This document shows positions 46,112 to 55,179 of a DNA stretch of 56,000 nt, in pieces. Numbering within the stretch: position 1 is the first letter of the stretch; each line of letters begins with the position of its first letter. The notes beneath the pieces are model-generated. The model saw nothing but the letters and a program-made list of their open reading frames with translations. It ran no database searches and was not told the origin of the DNA. The stretch spans positions 1 through 56,000 of the forward strand of contig PVWD01000008.1 of assembly GCA_003003615.1 (NCBI GenBank), given 5' to 3'. Both the position numbers and the translations under genes were made by a program. This DNA comes from a filamentous cyanobacterium CCP2. Lineage in GTDB: Bacteria; Cyanobacteriota; Cyanobacteriia; Elainellales; Elainellaceae.

Positions 46112-46438
46112 ATGAACAAGGTCGAGTCTGGGATTATCAATGTGCTAAGACAGGGTGTGCCACTTGGAGCTAGAGCGATCGCTAACGTCTTGGGCGTGAG
46201 CCGTAGGGAGGTGAATCATTACCTTTACACATCGCTGCAAGCCTTGGTCATCCAGGATCAGCAATACCGATGGGTGCTGAAATCATCGCTAAGACAAGCA
46301 GAGCAGCTTTCACTAACTTTTGAAATGGAACAGGAACCATCCTCGCTGGACGAACTGTTGGAGCAGCATCAGCAACAGGTGAGGGAAACTACTCTGGAAC
46401 GAACCTTGAGGTCATTGATAGATTTTTCGGAAGAATAA
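46112..46438 (+). CDS. Zalpha-like winged-helix protein, 108 aa
   Basis: The first 58 residues form a winged helix. The recognition-helix pattern SRREVNHYLYTSL, followed by YRWVL, matches the Zalpha layout (KKEINRVLY...W in ADAR1). The three key Z-DNA-contacting positions are present as N35, Y39 and W54. The C-terminal part is acidic and Gln-rich (SSLDELLEQHQQQVRE). It is the first gene of a tight operon and lies 5 bases before the PLD-helicase gene, so it probably supplies DNA binding to that enzyme. Left-handed DNA or RNA binding is inference; it may bind ordinary DNA. Confidence 0.6.
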   Translation: MNKVESGIINVLRQGVPLGARAIANVLGVSRREVNHYLYTSLQALVIQDQQYRWVLKSSLRQAEQLSLTFEMEQEPSSLDELLEQHQQQVRETTLERTLRSLIDFSEE

Positions 46439-46443
46439 TATCT

Positions 46444-48477
46444 ATGGTCGAGAGGTTAAATAATCATTTAGAGGGGCAGGGTGTTATACGGGGGCTATCG
46501 GGTCATTACCGCAGTGGAGCTTCCAGCCTTGGTAAAGAATTTTTTGCTCCCTGTCTCAAGTATTGTTCAGCATATCGACGAGCCGTTGGTTATTTTTCTA
46601 GCAAAGCATTACTTGCGTGGTTGGAAGTGTTGCCTCGCTTTGCTACAGAGTCCGTAACAATTCATCTACTCATTTCTCCTGAGTTATCCGACGAAGATCG
46701 TGATGCTTTAGAGAAAACACTCAACGAAGAGGAGCGTCAGCAACTGAGAAGAGTTTCAGTTGAGCGATTGGTGCAAGAAACTCTAGATGACTCATCCCTG
46801 CCCAAGTCTATAAAAGCTAGAGTTCGACTGTTTGCCTGGATGGTAGCCAATGATCACCTCATTCTCCGGTTTGCCTTTCCAGAGCACATCGAACAACCTG
46901 GAATTTTTCATGAGAAGATTGGCATTTTTCAATTTTCTTGGGGTGATCAGGTTGCGTTCACTGGCTCAGCAAATGAGTCAGAACATGGCTATGAGCGTAA
47001 CTATGAATCAATTGATGTCTACCGAAGCTGGATTGTTGGTGACGAAGAGCGAGTTCGGATTAAGCAGGAGCAGTTTGAGGAAGCCTGGTCAGCAAAGGCT
47101 GTTGGGTTAAAAGTATTACCACTATCTCCTGAATCAGCCGCATTGATTCGCAGTAAAGCTCCTAAGGAAAAACCAATAGTTGCTCCCAAAAATGGCTTTA
47201 ACTTACCAAGTGTAAAGGAAAAGCCAACTGGTTATGGACATGAGTCAGAAGAACCCCCAAACCATATCAATATTAAACATCAGTGGCGGCATCAGGATGA
47301 AGCAGTCGCTAAGTTTCTGGCAGTGAAGCACGGGGTTTTAGAAATGGCAACGGGCACAGGCAAAACCCGCACTGCTATTCAAGCCCTGACAGCTTTGGAT
47401 ATGCAGGGGCAAATTGATGGAATTATTATCAGCACTGACGGCACCGATTTATTGGATCAGTGGCGCAAGGAAATTGAATCCTGGGCGATTAAACGCCCGC
47501 AGCCTTATCGGGTGTTAAGGCATTTTGCCCAGCATCATGAATTGGGTGAATTTGCCTTAAATCCGAAGCGGGCTATCCTGGTTATCTCTCGCGAACAATT
47601 GGCTTCTTTATTCAGCCGTCTTGAACCTGCTCAAAAAGAGCGACTGATTATTATCCAGGATGAGGTGCATGGCTTGGGAAGCCCATCACTGCGATCGCAG
47701 TTAGCGGGTCAGCATCAGGCATTTGGCTATCGATTAGGGCTGAGTGCAACACCAGAACGAGAGTATGACCAGGCTGGGACGCAGTTTATTTTTGATGAAA
47801 TTGGTGAGGTTTTCTTTGAGTTTGGCTTGGAGGAAGCGATCGAGCGCGGAATCTTGTGTGAGTTTGACTATATTCCGTTAACATACCTCCTCACGGATGG
47901 TGATCGCCAACGCCTGCGGCAGGTTTATGCGAAACGTTCGGCACGCCAGCGAGAGGGTAGACCCATGACGCAGCAAGAATTATGGACAGAACTTGCACGG
48001 GTCTATAAAACCGCTGAGAAAAAGCCGGAAGTCTTTGCTGATTTTCTACAACAAAATTCCCAGATTATTGAATCCGCCATTATTTTTGTGGAGGACAAGG
48101 CTTATGGAGAGCCAATTTTAGAAACACTGCACACCTACACGCACCGTTATCGCACCTACTATGCAGAGGATGATCGCCGTAATTTAGTCGATTTTGCAAA
48201 AGGCAAAATTGATTGCTTGGTCACCTGTCACCGAATTTCACAGGGGATTGATATCCGAAATCTAAAAAATGTCATTTTATTTTCGTCCGCACGGGCACGC
48301 CTAGAAACCATTCAGCGAATTGGGCGATGTCTACGCTCTGATCCTAATTTGCCTGATAAACGAGCAACAGTCATTGATTTTGTGCGATCGGCGGAGGATG
48401 ACGAGAGTGAATTTAATGCAGATGACGATCGGTGTATGTGGCTGTCTGAGCTTTCGCAAGTTAGGAGGGTGGAGTAG
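46444..48477 (+). CDS. PLD-nuclease / DEAD-type helicase, Dnd-linked restriction enzyme
   Basis: A 677-aa fusion. The N-terminal phospholipase-D-type nuclease has H156-x-K158 (FHEKIG), then GSANESEHGYERNYE with S175, N177 and E188. A superfamily 2 helicase follows: Walker A ATGTGKT (302-308), DEVH (406-409), GLSATPERE (motif III) and QRIGRCLR (motif VI). The whole matches the helicase family annotated as the DNA phosphorothioation system restriction enzyme, which travels with dnd genes. It presumably cleaves unmodified DNA together with the next three genes. The stop is followed immediately by the start of the next gene. Confidence 0.8.
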   Translation: MVERLNNHLEGQGVIRGLSGHYRSGASSLGKEFFAPCLKYCSAYRRAVGYFSSKALLAWLEVLPRFATESVTIHLLISPELSDEDRDALEKTLNEEERQQLRRVSVERLVQETLDDSSLPKSIKARVRLFAWMVANDHLILRFAFPEHIEQPGIFHEKIGIFQFSWGDQVAFTGSANESEHGYERNYESIDVYRSWIVGDEERVRIKQEQFEEAWSAKAVGLKVLPLSPESAALIRSKAPKEKPIVAPKNGFNLPSVKEKPTGYGHESEEPPNHINIKHQWRHQDEAVAKFLAVKHGVLEMATGTGKTRTAIQALTALDMQGQIDGIIISTDGTDLLDQWRKEIESWAIKRPQPYRVLRHFAQHHELGEFALNPKRAILVISREQLASLFSRLEPAQKERLIIIQDEVHGLGSPSLRSQLAGQHQAFGYRLGLSATPEREYDQAGTQFIFDEIGEVFFEFGLEEAIERGILCEFDYIPLTYLLTDGDRQRLRQVYAKRSARQREGRPMTQQELWTELARVYKTAEKKPEVFADFLQQNSQIIESAIIFVEDKAYGEPILETLHTYTHRYRTYYAEDDRRNLVDFAKGKIDCLVTCHRISQGIDIRNLKNVILFSSARARLETIQRIGRCLRSDPNLPDKRATVIDFVRSAEDDESEFNADDDRCMWLSELSQVRRVE

Positions 48478-48684
48478 ATGTCCAATTTAGATCATGAGGT
48501 GATTAAGGCAGTTCAAGAGGCAGTCCGCGAGGCAGGGCAGCCCGATAAAGTTGCCAAGCGCATTGAGGCATGGCTGAATGCGATGAGCACCTCTGAACTC
48601 AGTGCCACCGATGAGCAAGGGTATTTGGAAAATGTGCGGGCTGCGATAACCGTCAACGTGACTGGAGGCAGTGATGAGGATTGA
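48478..48684 (+). CDS. Small acidic protein of the Dnd-linked operon, 68 aa
   Basis: A helical, acidic 68-residue protein (MSNLDHEVIKAVQEAVREAG). Its start directly abuts the helicase stop and its end overlaps the ATPase gene by 11 bases, so translation is coupled on both sides. No known motif. The position suggests a bridging subunit between the helicase and the SMC-like ATPase. Confidence 0.65.
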   Translation: MSNLDHEVIKAVQEAVREAGQPDKVAKRIEAWLNAMSTSELSATDEQGYLENVRAAITVNVTGGSDED

Positions 48685-50647
48685 GTTAGCAGGTTGGAGT
48701 AGTGAGGGGTTACGCTGTCCCGACATTGAAATTAAATTAATGACTGACGACAGGATCGCCCCTGTATCACTGATCCAGATGCCCAACGGCACGGGTAAAA
48801 CCACAACTCTGACGATGATTCGAGCCGCTATGAGTGGTGAAGCTCAGGGGTGGACTGCCGGGAAAATTAAAAGCCTACGCCGTCCAGGTGAATCACATTC
48901 AGAGGGTAGATTTATTCTGGATTTGAGAGTTGATGACCAACCCTTGACGTTTGAATTAACTCTAAATTTTGAGGCTGGAAAAGCTGAATATCGAACGACT
49001 TCGGTGGGAAGCGGAGGAATTAAACCGGGTTGGGAACCACCGCCAGAGGTCAAAAGATTTCTCGATCCTCGATTTGTCCAACTGTTTGTATTCGATGGTG
49101 AATTTGCCGATAAACTGCTGGATTCTAATGAATCAGAGGCATCCAAAGCGATCGATGCCTTATTTCAACTCTACTTGCTGCAAGACATTCAGCGAATTGC
49201 AGAAGATTCTTGGGAGGCAGCCACTAAAAATAAGACTGCAAAGGCTGAAAAGGGGTTGAGTCAGCGCAGGAAAAAAGTTGATACGTTAAAAGCCCGTATT
49301 GCTCAGGTGACAGAGGCACGAGATAAAGCGAGTGCGGAATTAGAAACTCTGCAACCTGAAATTGATGCACTGGAGCAGAAAATCAGTGAGCAGATTGGTA
49401 CTGAACAAAGCCTGCGTGAAGAATTTGAGGCAAAGAAGCGGGATGAAATTAATGCCCGTAACCAAGTTGAAGTTTCAGCCTCAGAGGTCATGGCACGTGT
49501 TCGTCAACCCCATTTATTGCACGAAGCCTTCGCCCAGTCATTGAGTGAGTTAAAGCTTCAGCTAGATCGTTTACGGCTACCTGCTAGTACCTCTAGCCAA
49601 TTTTTTAGTGAGCTTTTGGAGGAAGAAGAATGTATTTGCGGTCGCCCGTTAGACAGCCATTCACGCGAAGTCATCGGCAAACGGCGTGAACTCTACTTGG
49701 CTGAAGATACATCGGGTATTCTGAACGCACTAAAACAAGACATTCATGACCTGGTACAACAAGATGGAAATGAGACAGCGGCAGATTTAACCCAGAAACT
49801 AGAGCAACTAGAGCAAGCAGTTTCGGTAAGCAAATTTGCGGAAACCGCTGTCAGAGTGCTGGAGCAAGAGCTAATTGATAGCGGCGATGACGAGTTGAGG
49901 GTATGGACTGAGGAGCGTGACCTGAAAACTAGACGCAAACAAGAGCTAGAGAATTTTCTGAGGGACATTAAGCGGGCTGCAAGCTCCAGCGATGATGAAA
50001 AAACATTCTGTTTAGCATCCCTTAAAAAACAATTGAAGGAAGCGGGAGACGATCTGGCAGAAATCACAGGCACACTGGAGCTTCGAGCTAAAACGGATGT
50101 TTTGTTGGTGATCGCTGATCTAGCCCTGAAAAAAGCCCAGGCAAATTTGCGGGTAGCGATCGCAGACGAATGCAATCAGCGACTAGAAAAGGTGCTGTCG
50201 CGTGACCCAATTCGGATTGAAAAAATCGATCGCTCTCTCAAACTCCGTAATCAGGAGGGCGCTAGCGTTGGGCAAACCTTATCTGTTGGCTATACATTCC
50301 TGACAACCCTGTTGAGCCGAGGACAACACCAATTTCCGCTAATTGTGGACAGCCCAGCAAACCCACTCTCAATGGAGGTACGGCGGGAGATCGCTAAGCT
50401 AATCCCAACCCTGTGTAAGCAATTTGTCGCGTTTACGATCTCGTCAGAACGGGCTGGGTTTACAGATGTAATCCATACCAGTTCTGGTAATAGAACCAGA
50501 TTTCTGACTCTATTTAGGCGTACAGCAGGAACCGAGGGGTTAGTGGAATCACTTCCTGACAAAGGAGTTACTGAGACCTCGAATGCTGTTTTGGTCGAAG
50601 GAAAGGAGTATTTTGACCGATTTGATCTGGATGAGGCAGAGGGCTAG
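48674..50647 (+). CDS. SMC/Rad50-like ATPase with coiled coil and CxC hook
   Basis: A 657-aa ABC-type ATPase. Walker A is PNGTGKTT (37-44). An N-terminal lobe with LFVFDGEFADKLL is followed by a coiled coil (about 180-290), a hinge with a CxC pair (C320, C322 in EECICGR), a second coil, and Walker B in FPLIVDSPANPLS (D559). The FDGE stretch and hinge resemble DndD and other defence ATPases. The start was set at ATG 48674 with GGAGG 5 bases upstream, rather than the GTG one codon earlier. It is probably the ATPase of a Dnd-dependent restriction complex rather than DndD itself, which normally follows dndC. Confidence 0.75.
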   Translation: MRIELAGWSSEGLRCPDIEIKLMTDDRIAPVSLIQMPNGTGKTTTLTMIRAAMSGEAQGWTAGKIKSLRRPGESHSEGRFILDLRVDDQPLTFELTLNFEAGKAEYRTTSVGSGGIKPGWEPPPEVKRFLDPRFVQLFVFDGEFADKLLDSNESEASKAIDALFQLYLLQDIQRIAEDSWEAATKNKTAKAEKGLSQRRKKVDTLKARIAQVTEARDKASAELETLQPEIDALEQKISEQIGTEQSLREEFEAKKRDEINARNQVEVSASEVMARVRQPHLLHEAFAQSLSELKLQLDRLRLPASTSSQFFSELLEEEECICGRPLDSHSREVIGKRRELYLAEDTSGILNALKQDIHDLVQQDGNETAADLTQKLEQLEQAVSVSKFAETAVRVLEQELIDSGDDELRVWTEERDLKTRRKQELENFLRDIKRAASSSDDEKTFCLASLKKQLKEAGDDLAEITGTLELRAKTDVLLVIADLALKKAQANLRVAIADECNQRLEKVLSRDPIRIEKIDRSLKLRNQEGASVGQTLSVGYTFLTTLLSRGQHQFPLIVDSPANPLSMEVRREIAKLIPTLCKQFVAFTISSERAGFTDVIHTSSGNRTRFLTLFRRTAGTEGLVESLPDKGVTETSNAVLVEGKEYFDRFDLDEAEG

Positions 50648-50652
50648 AAATT

Positions 50653-51141
50653 ATGGCATTCAAGAACTTTCGGATGCGTAGAGATGCTGAAAACTGGTTC
50701 TCTCACATTCAGGATCAGAAACCGATTCGGACTAAATTTGACCTCTATTATTTTTGCTTGATGGTAGGGCTTGCAACTGGGCGAAAAAGCGAGCCAGCCA
50801 AACGTTGTCCTGAGTTTACCGATTTTACGGATAACTTTGTCAGTGAATATAGACCCTACCAACGGTTAATTATTGGGTTGCTAATCAGGGCAGAGCTTTC
50901 CCGCCTGGGGGTCAGTGTGATGGAGAAGGATGAGGTTCGTAAGATCTTCGTTGATTTAGTCAACCCTCAAAACCCGACCAACTTGACTGACATGGGAATG
51001 GACAGGCTCAACGAGTACTCTAGCGGCGGTTACGACTATCTGGCAGAGAAGCTCGACTCAAAACCCTATCATGTGGAAGAATTCCTCAGAACCTATGCAA
51101 AATTATTAAGGGGCGCGATCGAGCAAAATTCGGATTGGTGA
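50653..51141 (+). CDS. Dnd-linked small protein (DNA phosphorothioation-associated protein 4-like)
   Basis: A 162-aa protein starting MAFKNFRMRRDAENWFSHI, with KFDLYYFCLMVGLATGR and a closing helix FLRTYAKLLRGAIEQ. Length and position after the SMC-like ATPase (5-base gap) fit the family annotated as DNA phosphorothioation-associated protein 4. It does not resemble DndE, which is shorter and differs at its N-terminus. Last gene of the operon 46112-51141; a hairpin follows. Role unknown. Confidence 0.6.
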   Translation: MAFKNFRMRRDAENWFSHIQDQKPIRTKFDLYYFCLMVGLATGRKSEPAKRCPEFTDFTDNFVSEYRPYQRLIIGLLIRAELSRLGVSVMEKDEVRKIFVDLVNPQNPTNLTDMGMDRLNEYSSGGYDYLAEKLDSKPYHVEEFLRTYAKLLRGAIEQNSDW

Positions 51142-51216
51142 TATTTTTGGATGTAGAAGCAATTATCTAACTTCTTACATAAGACAGATACAAACAACTG
51201 ATGAGGCAACTTTAGT

Positions 51217-51239
51217 CTAGGTTTCATGTTTCAACCTAG
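51217..51239. terminator. Hairpin between convergent genes
   Basis: CTAGGTT (51217-51223) pairs perfectly with AACCTAG (51233-51239) over a 9-base loop, followed by CTTTGTT on the plus strand and preceded by TTTAG. It lies between two convergent operons and could terminate both. Confidence 0.5.
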
Positions 51240-51254
51240 CTTTGTTAACAAACA

Positions 51255-53291
51255 TCAAAAATCATCTAGCTTAATTCCTAGTTTATTAGGAATTTCTTCA
51301 TCTTCAAAATCATTTGAAGAAGTCTCTTCATGAATTAATTGATCATCAGGTGGTTTGGGGAAATCAGGTAACCCAGCCGCAAAAACAGCACTAAATCTAC
51401 TACGAACAAGCTCATCTTTTTGTTTATCACTCAATTGATCTGCATCTCTACCAAAGAAAGCACTTGTATCAAACCCTCGATACAATGTTTCAAATAACTT
51501 CTTACAATCTGGCCACTGAGTAGTATTTTTGTCTGCTGAAAAGAAGTTGAGAAGTTTTCGAGGAGATGTATGCCAAATATTATTGGACGCATCCAGTTGA
51601 ATTTTTCGCGTGCCATAATACCAAAGGCTGAGGAGAGAGAAAATTTTATCTTCTACAGTTTTCGCAACTTTAATCTTGTCATTTCCTGGGTTTAAAGCTA
51701 CAAAAGTCCAGAGACGAAAAGGATTATCAAGGAGTGTAGCATCTAGTCTAAGAATTTGATCATCATATAACTGATCAAGAAAAGTTAATAAATCACTAAT
51801 GCTACCAAGATGGTCTTCTTTATATTTAAACTCAATCACTTTTCCTAGTCGAATCATTGCTTTTTGAAAGATAGCTTTGAACGCCCATTGCTCTTCTTTC
51901 ATTTTTGCAATATCTTCTTGGGGCTTCAAAATCTCTCGCTTCAACCATTCACTATCTCTAGCATTCTCCTGATCACGGATAATGCCTTTATGCTTACTAG
52001 TTTGAGCTTGAAAATTAGCAAAAACTCCCTCAATCAAATTTTTCTCTCGGGCGTAAGCAAGCAGATTTTTATATGGCTTGAATTCTATCAACAGCTTTAT
52101 GAGCCAGGGATAAAAATTTATTCTAAACCCTTCAACGGCTGATTCAAGATAGTTGTCAGGTAATCGTGAAAAGGGAGTTTGTGGCTCCCCCTCTTCATCG
52201 CAGCAATCCTCCCGATAGTATTGACTAAGAGATCTACCTTCGTACTCTACTTCACAATTATTGATACCTAAAGCAAGATTAACGCTATCAATAAACGACT
52301 TAACGTGGTTCCGTTCCATTGGATCTTTTGGTAGTTGGAGATCCAAGAGGTCAGAAATAAGCAGATCAAGATGCACAAGGGAGTTAATATAATACGATGT
52401 ATCAAATCGATTAGAGTCGTCTTGCCATCGAACTAGCGATAAAGGGATTAAGTAGTCGCTATCCTCAGCAGTTTTTTCAGTGAGAAGAGTTCTGACGCAA
52501 CGGGCATTAATACTTCTGTCATCTAAAATTAGTTCGCGTGCTCTATCAACCGTTTTTGCATTTTTGTTGAGATCAGTGAATAACTCGCGAGATATTCCTC
52601 GTATAGAATAATCAGTCTGATTCTGATTGTTTTGAAAACCTGCTTCGGGATGAAGCAAGATAAAAATGACAGGAATCTTCGTTTGCTTTTCAGTTTTAAG
52701 AAGAGTACCGGCTCTAAAACTTGTATCCTCCCTAAAGGTTCTTAAAGCCCATAATCTATGCTGGCCATCTACAGCAACAGCGAGAACGCGATCCTCATCC
52801 CATCGCAATCTCGCTGATAGTCCGAAAGATGCAAATTGTACGCCACCAAAATTTGAAACTTCAATTCCTTCTTGTTTCCATTGAGCATCTTCAGTATCAG
52901 AACTATCCCAAGGAATCGCTGGCGGCTCAGTAGGTTCTAATTCGTCGAAAGTGTCTAGAATTTTCCCGTCAACGTTTCTAGGCATCAAAACAATAGTAAT
53001 TGCATTAAAAAACTTCAACTTTCTTGGGTCTAGCAAGTAGCCTTTAATAATGTCGTTTCTAACCCTCGTTTCATCGATCTCACGTTGAAATAGTTCTTTA
53101 AGTGACCACTTTGTTTCAATTGAGGGAGGAACTTGTTCTGCAATTCTTAATTCATCAATTGCTCTATCAATCTCAAGGAGAGAGAGAAAATAGGGTAGCG
53201 ATATTCCTTCAGACAGGGTATACGATCCAGTCAAGCCATAGATTGGCTTGTTAAATCTTGCCTTTTGTTGTCCTGTTGAGATGATGAACAT
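51255..53291 (-). CDS. Large DGQHR-domain protein (DndB-related)
   Basis: A 678-aa protein with the signature DGQHR at residues 175-179 (AVAVDGQHRLWALR), the motif that defines DndB-like proteins. It is almost twice the size of DndB; the C-terminal half has no recognised domain. A typical DGQHR-family continuation follows: TKIPVIFIL, then ELFTDLNKNAKTVDR. The ATG at 53291 has GGGTGA 5 bases upstream; a GTG at 53300 overlaps the upstream gene's stop. It is paired with a GIY-YIG gene and transcribed opposite to the neighbouring dnd genes. AT-richer than the flanking operons. Probably a DNA-modification-linked regulator or effector. Confidence 0.7.
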   Translation of the reverse strand: MFIISTGQQKARFNKPIYGLTGSYTLSEGISLPYFLSLLEIDRAIDELRIAEQVPPSIETKWSLKELFQREIDETRVRNDIIKGYLLDPRKLKFFNAITIVLMPRNVDGKILDTFDELEPTEPPAIPWDSSDTEDAQWKQEGIEVSNFGGVQFASFGLSARLRWDEDRVLAVAVDGQHRLWALRTFREDTSFRAGTLLKTEKQTKIPVIFILLHPEAGFQNNQNQTDYSIRGISRELFTDLNKNAKTVDRARELILDDRSINARCVRTLLTEKTAEDSDYLIPLSLVRWQDDSNRFDTSYYINSLVHLDLLISDLLDLQLPKDPMERNHVKSFIDSVNLALGINNCEVEYEGRSLSQYYREDCCDEEGEPQTPFSRLPDNYLESAVEGFRINFYPWLIKLLIEFKPYKNLLAYAREKNLIEGVFANFQAQTSKHKGIIRDQENARDSEWLKREILKPQEDIAKMKEEQWAFKAIFQKAMIRLGKVIEFKYKEDHLGSISDLLTFLDQLYDDQILRLDATLLDNPFRLWTFVALNPGNDKIKVAKTVEDKIFSLLSLWYYGTRKIQLDASNNIWHTSPRKLLNFFSADKNTTQWPDCKKLFETLYRGFDTSAFFGRDADQLSDKQKDELVRSRFSAVFAAGLPDFPKPPDDQLIHEETSSNDFEDEEIPNKLGIKLDDF

Positions 53292-53296
53292 ATTTC

Positions 53297-53950
53297 TCAC
53301 CCGTATCTAAGAGTAAATGATGGTAGAAACAGTCTAGATAAAATATCCTCTACCAACAACTCTGGCTCCGCTTCAGGAAGCTCAGAGTCAAAATTTTCAG
53401 TGTCCGTATCAGATAGTTTGGAAGGTTCAGAGGATATTCCTACGAGAAGTAATCGACATTGGTCAATGTTATGCCCTGCTAAACTTAGGCGCTCTCTCAA
53501 TCGGCTTCCTTCACTTAAGTGATTACGAATACGATTCTGTAGATTTGTAGCTTTACCTATATACAGAGGCTGCTGAAATACAAGGGAGTTTTCCAGAAGA
53601 GTTAGAACAAGCTTACGAAAAGGTTTACTAGCGGCAAATCTTTTTAATGAATCGGCTTTAGCGAATGTAGTTCCTGATCTTAGCGCAACCCTGTACATTG
53701 GCGGGAGTTGCCCTTCTCTCTCAGCACAGTGATCCTTATAAATCTCCTCTAAAATTGCTGCGATAAATACCTCTGGGTCATCAAATGCTTTCTCGTTGAA
53801 ACTGAAACGACGGTATAAAGCATAGATGCCATTGAGATTTTGAGGAATACGACTCAAAATAGCGTTAACACCACGCATTTTTGATAGGTCATAGAGAATC
53901 ACACCATCACTTATTTCTTGTACAGCGCTATCAGCATATATCCAAGGCAC
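53297..53950 (-). CDS. GIY-YIG nuclease-like protein
   Basis: A 217-aa protein. The second half of a GIY-YIG domain is clear at residues 128-144 (PLYIGKATNLQNRIRNHL: YIG, R140, H144). A canonical first GIY strand is replaced by NSLVFQQ. The N-terminal 120 residues are unassigned, with LNGIYALYRRFSF near residue 40. The tail is acidic. It lies directly upstream of the large DGQHR gene, overlapping or 5 bases apart depending on that gene's start. The pair could act as a sensor plus nuclease. Active-site completeness is uncertain. Confidence 0.6.
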   Translation of the reverse strand: MPWIYADSAVQEISDGVILYDLSKMRGVNAILSRIPQNLNGIYALYRRFSFNEKAFDDPEVFIAAILEEIYKDHCAEREGQLPPMYRVALRSGTTFAKADSLKRFAASKPFRKLVLTLLENSLVFQQPLYIGKATNLQNRIRNHLSEGSRLRERLSLAGHNIDQCRLLLVGISSEPSKLSDTDTENFDSELPEAEPELLVEDILSRLFLPSFTLRYG

Positions 53951-54073
53951 AAAACAAATCTCCCGCCGCTAAAGCTAAAAGCACCTTTGTAGCCAGTATT
54001 CCCTATTCCTCAACACGCAGTAGCTCTTAATTCTATACATTTTATAAAGATTACCAATCTCGTTTCTTAATAG

Positions 54074-54109
54074 CATACTATGTATGTTGAAATAAACATG
54101 CATAGTATG
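54074..54109. promoter_or_regulatory. Operator-like inverted repeat abutting the dndB start
   Basis: CATACTATGTATGTT (54074-54088) and AACATGCATAGTATG (54095-54109) form a 15-bp inverted repeat with one mismatch and a 6-base loop. Each arm is itself nearly palindromic (CATAC-TAT-GTATG). It ends 2 bases before the ATG, leaving no room for a Shine-Dalgarno sequence. It may be bound by DndB, known elsewhere to repress its own operon, or may fold in the mRNA. Confidence 0.6.
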
Positions 54110-54111
54110 TG

Positions 54112-55179
54112 ATGGCTCTTCCTTTTCACCATACTTTTCCAGCAATTAGGGGTATTCAAGCGGGGCGCGAATACTATGTTTCTATGTGTCCTGTACGACT
54201 GATCCCAAAGCTTTTCTCCTTTAATGACGAGGAGATTCCTACCGAATTGCGAGCGCAACGGACTTTAAATAAAGTACGAGTGCCAGATATTGCCCAATAC
54301 ATTTTGGACAATCTGACCAGCTATGTTTTTTCAGCCATTACCGTTTCCATTAATGCAAACATTAGCTTTGAGCAATCTGGTTCAGAAGATATTGGACTAC
54401 TGAAAGTGCCTATGGATGCACGGTTCATCATCAACGATGGGCAACATCGCCGCGCTGCCTTTGAAATGGCATTGAGAGAAAATCCAGAGATTGGGGATGA
54501 GACAATTGCGGTTGTTTTCTTTCTAGATATTGGATTGAAGCGCAGCCAACAAATGTTTACAGACCTCAATCGCTATGCTGCTCGTCCAGATCAGTCGCTC
54601 AATATTTTGTACGATCACCGAGATCGCAAGGCAGTGCTATCAAAAGCAGTAATGAAAGCGGTAAAGATCTTTGACAAACTCACTGACACTGAACGTAGCA
54701 GTCTTCCCCCTCGCTCTAGCAAGTTATTTACTCTTAGCGGTATTTATACTGCAACAAATTTGCTTCTATCCCAACATAAGGATGTTGATTTAGACAAACA
54801 AACCAGTATTGCTGCTCAATATTGGAATTCAGTGAGCGCTCAAATGCTTGATTGGCAGAATGTTTTACAGAAAAAAGTTGTGGCGGGTGATATGCGCCGC
54901 GACTATGTTCATAGCCATGCAGTTACTCTCGTCGGCTTAGGTGGAGCAGGGGCAGCATTGCTTGCTCTTTACCCTGATGACTGGACGGGGCGACTAAAGC
55001 CGTTGCAAAAGATTAATTGGGAACGGACCAATCCAGACTGGCAAAACTCGGTCATTACAGGTGGCAGCGTTCATAATAACCGGACTTCCAGAAGCTTTAT
55101 GATTAGTTATTTGAAAAAAACTCTAGGTTTACCCTTAACGCCTGAAGAAGAGAAGCTCTTAAGCGATATACAGCGATGA
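54112..55179 (+). CDS. dndB: DNA sulfur modification protein DndB
   Basis: A 355-aa DGQHR protein (D109-R113 in INDGQHRRAAF) with the DndB layout: an N-terminal block ending at RVPDIAQYILDNLTSYVFSA, the motif, then MFTDLNRYAARP. DndB is not needed for phosphorothioation itself; in other bacteria it modulates its level and represses the dnd promoter. The start is ATG 54112; the preceding GTG 54109 is part of the operator-like repeat. The stop overlaps the dndC start (ATGA), so the two are coupled. Confidence 0.9.
   Translation: MALPFHHTFPAIRGIQAGREYYVSMCPVRLIPKLFSFNDEEIPTELRAQRTLNKVRVPDIAQYILDNLTSYVFSAITVSINANISFEQSGSEDIGLLKVPMDARFIINDGQHRRAAFEMALRENPEIGDETIAVVFFLDIGLKRSQQMFTDLNRYAARPDQSLNILYDHRDRKAVLSKAVMKAVKIFDKLTDTERSSLPPRSSKLFTLSGIYTATNLLLSQHKDVDLDKQTSIAAQYWNSVSAQMLDWQNVLQKKVVAGDMRRDYVHSHAVTLVGLGGAGAALLALYPDDWTGRLKPLQKINWERTNPDWQNSVITGGSVHNNRTSRSFMISYLKKTLGLPLTPEEEKLLSDIQR

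Noticed and set aside
48674-50647. Assignment as DndD
   Set aside because: The coiled-coil ATPase layout is similar, but the gene lies in the separate restriction-type operon and not after dndC, where dndD is expected beyond the window.
50653-51141. Assignment as DndE
   Set aside because: Length (162 aa) and N-terminal sequence do not fit DndE, which is near 110-130 aa and normally follows dndD. The position after a restriction-type ATPase fits a different Dnd-associated family.
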